Shown here piece by piece: positions 49,596-53,610 of a stretch of 53,610 bases of DNA (positions are counted from its first letter, which is position 1; each line of letters begins with the position of its first letter). The stretch comes from Methanomicrobium sp. (GTDB taxonomy: Archaea > Halobacteriota > Methanomicrobia > Methanomicrobiales > Methanomicrobiaceae). Position numbers and translations under genes: made by a program. The stretch lies in assembly GCA_017412625.1 (NCBI GenBank), contig JAFPWZ010000084.1, positions 1 to 53,610 on the forward strand, in the 5' to 3' direction. The notes beneath the pieces are model-generated. The model made no database searches. It saw only the letters and a program-made list of their open reading frames with translations, and was not told the DNA's origin.

Positions 49596-51526
49596 AAGAC
49601 CGCCCCCGATGTAAACGTGTAAACAAGTATTGCGGCAAGAACCGCGAGTATGAGCACGGATATAATTATTCCGTATCTGCAGTTCATTTCTTCGCCGAAA
49701 TACTCCTCGATGTAGTAGTTGGATATGTCGGTTTTCATTGTGCGTCCGAGACTTCCCGCGAAGTTAAGCTCCGCATCCACGGGTCTGCCGCTCATATACT
49801 GTCCCTTTATCGTTCTGCCGTTGCTGAAGTATGCCATAGAGAGCGGGAGGAGGACTATTGTTACGGTCATTATGAACATGGTTATTATGTCTCCCGAACT
49901 CAGCAGAACGGGCACGGCAGACCCCAGACTCTCGAGATAGGGCATTATGAGATCGTAGGATATCAGCGGGAAGAATATCGTCGCAAGCACGGTCAGTGTC
50001 GTCAGGAAATAAAGCGAGAACATCTCCTGCGGCGTTGCTTCGCGGGCAAGAGGGCTCTTGGGATGTCTGACTTCTATGAGTTTACCCATCCACTTCGTCC
50101 AGAAGAATACCGTAAGGGCGCTTCCGAACGCTATTATCATGATATAGATCGCTCCGAACGGCTTCATTGCGTCAATGAAGGCAACTATTGCCGCCCACTT
50201 GGAGATAAGCATACCGAACGGCGCCAGGAACATTCCGGCAATGCCGATGAGCATCATCACGGATACCTTCGGCATCTCGGAGATAAGTCCCGTCATGTCC
50301 TCGATGTCGCGGGAGTGCTTCTGATGCTCGACCGAACCGACCGAGAGGAAGAGGAGCGACTTTGCGACCGCGTGGAAGATTATAAGCAGAATTGCCGCCC
50401 AGATTGCCGCTTCGGTTCCTATACCCGCACAGGCGACCACAAGACCGAGGTTGGCAATTGTCGAGTATGCAAGAACTTTCTTGGCATTGCTCTGACCGAT
50501 TGCGACGGCGGATGCGATTAGGAAGGTGAAAGCGCCCACAAGCGAGAGCGCCATTCCCGTATAGGTCATCTCGTATATCGGCGCGAATCTGACGATTATG
50601 TAGACACCCGCCTTTACCATCGTAGATGAATGGAGGAGTGCCGATACCGGTGTGGGTGCCACCATTGCGCCCACGAGCCATGAGGAGAACGGATACTGTG
50701 CGGATTTGGTGAGTCCCGCAAATCCTATGAGTGCCGCGGGTATTATCGCAACGGCACTGCCGGATGCCAGCAGTTTATCCATGAAGAGATATCCGAAGTC
50801 GCCAAGGACAGCGACAATGTAGAGTATTGCCGCGGAGAAGGCGATTCCGCCGAGCACATTGAACATCAGCGCCCTGAACGCATTGTTCCACGAGAGCTCG
50901 TCGCGTGCATATCCTATCAGAAGGAATGAACACAGCGAGGTTATCTCCCAGAACATGAGGAGCCATACAAGGTTGTTTGAGTATACGACACCGTACATTG
51001 CCGAGAGGAACAGGAAAATAAGGAAGAAGAAGAGTTTTCTGTGATCCTTTACATCCTTGTGCATCTCGTGATAGCCTCTCATGTAGCCGACCGAATATAC
51101 ACAGATAATGCCGCCTATAAGACCGATGATGAGCGTCATTATCATTGAGAATTCATCGGCAAAGAGCTCGCCTGCGGCGGGAAGGACGCCGCTGTGCATG
51201 AGATATTCAAGATAGAGCACGAATGCAAGCTGTATCGCACCGAGTACGGTTACGATATACTTCCTGAATTTTAAGCTGATTGCGATGATAAACAGGGCAA
51301 TCACGAGTTCCGCAACGAAAACGATGAGATCCACGGTTCCGCTGCCTATCGACACATACCGTATTCCTTTTCCGAAGGTCTCGACAAAGAGATATACCGA
51401 GCCTGCCGCGGTTATGAGTGCCGCAATCTTCACGATTATGTCACGGGCGTTGCCGTTTGGAAGAATGAGCATCAGTAATGCGGCTATGAGCGGAAAAAGA
51501 ATAAGGAAACATAACATATCCAACAT
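49592..51526 (-). CDS. echA: Ech hydrogenase membrane subunit EchA (antiporter-like)
   Basis: NuoL/MrpA-like subunit with the proton-translocating modules, 644 residues, about 16 membrane segments. The family core is visible (LLMFWEITSLCSFLLIGY, then PFSSWLVGAMVAPTPVSALLHSSTMVKAGVYIIVRFAP and a lysine-bearing helix around AVAIGQSNAKKVLAYSTIANLG). First gene of echABCDEF, transcribed from the 397-base spacer upstream. Ech uses ferredoxin and an ion gradient to make or use hydrogen; in a Methanomicrobiales-type cell it would probably supply reduced ferredoxin from H2. Confidence 0.96.
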   Translation of the reverse strand: MLDMLCFLILFPLIAALLMLILPNGNARDIIVKIAALITAAGSVYLFVETFGKGIRYVSIGSGTVDLIVFVAELVIALFIIAISLKFRKYIVTVLGAIQLAFVLYLEYLMHSGVLPAAGELFADEFSMIMTLIIGLIGGIICVYSVGYMRGYHEMHKDVKDHRKLFFFLIFLFLSAMYGVVYSNNLVWLLMFWEITSLCSFLLIGYARDELSWNNAFRALMFNVLGGIAFSAAILYIVAVLGDFGYLFMDKLLASGSAVAIIPAALIGFAGLTKSAQYPFSSWLVGAMVAPTPVSALLHSSTMVKAGVYIIVRFAPIYEMTYTGMALSLVGAFTFLIASAVAIGQSNAKKVLAYSTIANLGLVVACAGIGTEAAIWAAILLIIFHAVAKSLLFLSVGSVEHQKHSRDIEDMTGLISEMPKVSVMMLIGIAGMFLAPFGMLISKWAAIVAFIDAMKPFGAIYIMIIAFGSALTVFFWTKWMGKLIEVRHPKSPLAREATPQEMFSLYFLTTLTVLATIFFPLISYDLIMPYLESLGSAVPVLLSSGDIITMFIMTVTIVLLPLSMAYFSNGRTIKGQYMSGRPVDAELNFAGSLGRTMKTDISNYYIEEYFGEEMNCRYGIIISVLILAVLAAILVYTFTSGAVL

Positions 51527-51923
51527 CTAATCCTCTATTGTAAATATCGGATTTATCACTATTTATCATTTACAATTTACAACGACTTTTTTTTGCCGCG
51601 GCGGAATCACAGACAAATGGCTGTTTTTCCTATATCTTTGATAATAAGCAGTTTTGACCGTATGACCCCGACCGCTGAAGTAAGCGCGAGATAAAAAAAC
51701 AAAAGGGATTTATAAAATTATTCACGACGTTTCATGCGCTTTTTTCGGCGCAATTTCTTCGGATTTTCGGCATATCATACGCATACTTTTTTTATTGTTT
51801 TGACATATGTTACGCATATCTTTTTAATTATTTGTCAGACTTGAATCGGGAGAAGAACCGCATTTGATTTCATTGAGATTTACGGACAGAAAGGTTATGA
51901 GATATCAATGATAAGAAAATAGT
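51527..51923. other. Promoter region of echA with a 33-base repeat
   Basis: No gene is seen in this 397-base AT-rich spacer. The left end holds the echA promoter (TATTTATCATTTACAATTTA near 51559-51580 is the likely region), the middle is T-rich, and the right end holds the 33-base direct repeat near the antitoxin-like gene. Confidence 0.5.
51771..51836 (+). repeat. Two-unit 33-base direct repeat
   Basis: Unit 51771-51803 starts CATATCATACGCATAC and unit 51804-51836 starts CATATGTTACGCATAT, and both continue into TTTTT-rich sequence. They share TACGCATA and most flanking bases. The array ends 87 bases before the ATG at 51924 and may be an operator. Confidence 0.65.
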
Positions 51924-52118
51924 ATGAAAACTTTAGTAGTGTCTGATGCCGCATATAACGAACTCTACTCCCGCAGGGTTGGAAGAGAAGCAATATCTAA
52001 AACACTTCTGAGGGAACTTAAACCGGTTGAAAAATGTGATATCCGTGAAGAGTTGGAGCGCTTAAGAAAAGAACCGCGTTATTCTGCCGATGAAGTAGAA
52101 GAAATATTGGGCATTTAA
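51924..52118 (+). CDS. Antitoxin-like small protein
   Basis: A 64-residue charged protein, MKTLVVSDAAYNELYSRR then KCDIREELERLRKEP and ADEVEEILGI. The length, N-terminal beta-strand and C-terminal acidic helix fit small antitoxins (DUF7557/VapB-like). It faces and overlaps by four bases the toxin-like gene on the other strand. The ATG lacks a strong ribosome-binding site. Confidence 0.6.
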   Translation: MKTLVVSDAAYNELYSRRVGREAISKTLLRELKPVEKCDIREELERLRKEPRYSADEVEEILGI

Positions 52119-52408
52119 CATGCTTTGATCCAATTGTGATATTCTTTTTCAGTCATAATCTTGATTATTGCCGCATGTCTGTCCGGTCGCTCTCCCTCAA
52201 TAACATATATGACGACATAATCATAAGGGACGTGCAACCGCCAATAACCCGTACATTTTCCTTTTAATTCATGTTTATTGCATGAATTTACATTTACAAA
52301 CAGATGTTCCTCAAGACATTTTTTTATTGTCAAAATTATGTCCTTGCATATTCTTGGGTTCTTTTTCAGGAAAACAACCACTTTTTTGTTCATCTCATAC
52401 CTTGCCAT
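52115..52408 (-). CDS. RelE/ParE-family toxin-like protein
   Basis: A 97-residue protein resembling the RelE/ParE toxin superfamily: basic, with KKCLEEHLFVNVN, ELKGKCTGYWRLHVPYDYVVIYVI and a C-terminal IIKIMTEKEYHNW strand-helix. Other members are ribosome-dependent mRNA nucleases or gyrase inhibitors. Here it is convergent with the antitoxin-like gene, an unusual arrangement. MARYEMNKK has two possible starts; the internal ATG (52393) has AAGGT before it. Confidence 0.65.
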   Translation of the reverse strand: MARYEMNKKVVVFLKKNPRICKDIILTIKKCLEEHLFVNVNSCNKHELKGKCTGYWRLHVPYDYVVIYVIEGERPDRHAAIIKIMTEKEYHNWIKAC

Positions 52409-52535
52409 ATTATATCATAACCGAATATGCCTTTCAGATTAAAAGAATCAGTTATAATTGTCTAAAAAATGTTTAATAAAATTGATGCTTTTAAAGTGCA
52501 CAAAGCATCTGAAAAGCACAGGATCGTTTTTGCGA

Positions 52536-53522
52536 TCAGTTATATCCGCTCTTAAGCATTATCTCGCCGGTTTCGGCGTCAATGAGCACAATGCCGCCGT
52601 ATGTCGTGTAATTAACGGGCTTTCCTTTCAGCATCACGGTATAACTCAATGCGGGGCGACCCTTCTCGACATATTCCACGGACAGCGTGCAGGACTTATC
52701 GGTTACCTCAATGCCGGGGAACGCCTCAATTGCCTTTGCATAAGCCTCCTCTTCGCTCAACTTCGGCGTCATCGTGCCGTTATAATCGCGGTTCAGCGCC
52801 ATATACGAGAGGATTTCGCCGTTAACCGCGTCAACCGCGAGTGTGACAATATTCAGAGTCTGAACGCCGTCAACCGACTCCCTCCATGTCAGGATGTAAT
52901 CTTTGCCCCCCGCCATGTGATCGTTATACTCCGAGTCGATTTCGACCGTATTCATCTTCACAAATTCGGGATACTTTTCGGCAATATAGCGCCATGCATT
53001 CTCTTTTGCCTGATCAAGCGTTATTGCCTTCTCCTTTTCCGCGTCGCTCCTCTTATCGTAGAATGAGATCATCTCTACCCTGCCGTTGTCTTTACTGACA
53101 TATGCGGCGGCTTTGCCGATTCCGCTGCCGCCGTCGACGTTATACTGATAATAATCCCCCTGACTGAAGTAGGTAACTTCATTTGCGAATTTGACATCGG
53201 AGAGCTTCAGACTGTCATCGCCGATGAACTTCAACACGCTCTCTTTCCCTTCCTCAACGGTTATCTCCCCGCCGGCGCTTCCGACGTTTCCGGCGTCACC
53301 GACGCTCACGGTGCTTTCTGTGCTTCCGGTGCTTCCAGTGTTTTCTGTGCTTTCGGTACTCTTTCCTCCTTCGGCAGCGGTTGTTTTTACGCTGTCGCCG
53401 CTTACTTTACCCGCACCGGCACCTGCGGGTGATGAATTTAACATGTTCACTGCCGCAATGCCGCAGACGATGGCAACGACAGCAACGACTGCCGCTGCCG
53501 CAATTATTACTCCTTTTTGCAT
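52536..53522 (-). CDS. Exported PepSY-like protein with a 9-base repeat linker
   Basis: A 328-residue exported protein. An N-terminal membrane helix (about 5-25) is followed by a Ser/Thr/Gly/Glu linker with ten tripeptides at 55-84 (STE, STE, NTG, STG, STE, STV, SVG, DAG, NVG, SAG), then two PepSY-like repeats (ITLDQAKENAWRYIAEKYPEFV and LSEEEAYAKAIEAFPGIEV with following TLSVEY and GEILSYM). PepSY domains often inhibit peptidases. It starts after GGGGGGAT, which strongly supports the ATG at 53522. Confidence 0.82.
   Translation of the reverse strand: MQKGVIIAAAAVVAVVAIVCGIAAVNMLNSSPAGAGAGKVSGDSVKTTAAEGGKSTESTENTGSTGSTESTVSVGDAGNVGSAGGEITVEEGKESVLKFIGDDSLKLSDVKFANEVTYFSQGDYYQYNVDGGSGIGKAAAYVSKDNGRVEMISFYDKRSDAEKEKAITLDQAKENAWRYIAEKYPEFVKMNTVEIDSEYNDHMAGGKDYILTWRESVDGVQTLNIVTLAVDAVNGEILSYMALNRDYNGTMTPKLSEEEAYAKAIEAFPGIEVTDKSCTLSVEYVEKGRPALSYTVMLKGKPVNYTTYGGIVLIDAETGEIMLKSGYN
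53271..53360 (-). repeat. In-frame 9-base tandem repeat in the PepSY gene (10 units)
   Basis: Ten 9-base units on the minus strand encode residues 55-84 (STE, NTG, STG and variants). Total 90 bases, same as the PUA gene array. The linker is likely flexible and exposed outside the cell. Confidence 0.8.
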
Positions 53523-53610
53523 TTTTATCCCCCCAAAGATTCGATCATCTTAGGATAATACAATCTTTCGGACTTTTTAAGATATAAACAATACTTCATC
53601 GTTCGGAAAA

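Overview
The window reads as a chromosomal segment of a hydrogenotrophic methanogen, most likely of the order Methanomicrobiales (class II methanogens). This is an inference. It rests on the archaeal information-processing genes (SBDS, Rpp30, Pop5, L15e, L37Ae, RpoP, NAC, PAC2, prefoldin beta), on the tRNA-dependent cysteine pathway enzyme SepCysS, on a complete six-subunit Ech energy-converting [NiFe] hydrogenase, on TATA-box promoters, and on several euryarchaeal domain-of-unknown-function families. No rRNA, CRISPR array, transposase or recognisable prophage was seen.

Layout. (1) 1-7800: an exported protein, a YkgJ-type Fe/Zn-binding protein, a membrane-anchored DNase I-like phosphohydrolase, a small minus-strand group of conserved unknowns, the tRNA thiolation enzyme ThiI, and SepCysS with a 59-residue partner just upstream. 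(2) 8142-8700: two identical tRNA-Asp genes and an intron-containing tRNA-Tyr, all minus strand. (3) 9015-14300: the archaeal ribosome/proteasome/RNase P superoperon (rpl15e, rnp3, rnp2, psmA, SBDS, rpl37ae, rpoP, Brix, pcc1, pfdB). It has no exosome genes at the place where they usually lie. (4) 14594-22119: moaC, the bifunctional Nnr repair enzyme, a two-gene DUF1828/DUF1829 module, an archaeal RecJ/GAN-type nuclease, a PUA protein, NAC, TrmI and eIF1. (5) 22251-27577: a Tad-like pilus or secretion core (one ATPase and two membrane platform proteins) with a divergent A24 prepilin peptidase. (6) 27614-34703: hisI, a PIN-ATPase-KH protein, LeuRS, DUF5611, PAC2 and DUF473. (7) 34873-37868: an accessory-looking stretch after tRNA-Arg, with a membrane-anchored HNH nuclease, a lipoprotein and a YhcG-type nuclease. 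(8) 38010-45124: an EamA transporter, MetRS, a MetE/UROD-like protein, a DHH phosphoesterase, small membrane proteins, a TetR regulator with an operator array, a cyclophilin-like protein and tRNA-Phe. (9) 45561-53522: a BRO/DinD-like protein, the echABCDEF operon, a convergent toxin/antitoxin-like pair and a PepSY-like exported protein.

The strongest unexplained pattern is the number of short degenerate tandem repeats. Between genes, the units are 11, 14, 20 and 22 bp. Inside genes they are always 9 or 12 bp and so keep the reading frame, giving tripeptide or tetrapeptide repeats in linkers and tails of unrelated proteins (Pop5, PUA protein, PepSY protein, a small membrane protein, a MetE-like protein). 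In rnp2 this repeat is followed by a read-through tail that covers the probable psmA promoter. Other leads are the standalone SepCysS-adjacent mini-protein, the DUF1828/1829 pair, palindromic copies of part of the YhcG-type nuclease gene, and a regularly spaced operator array at tetR.
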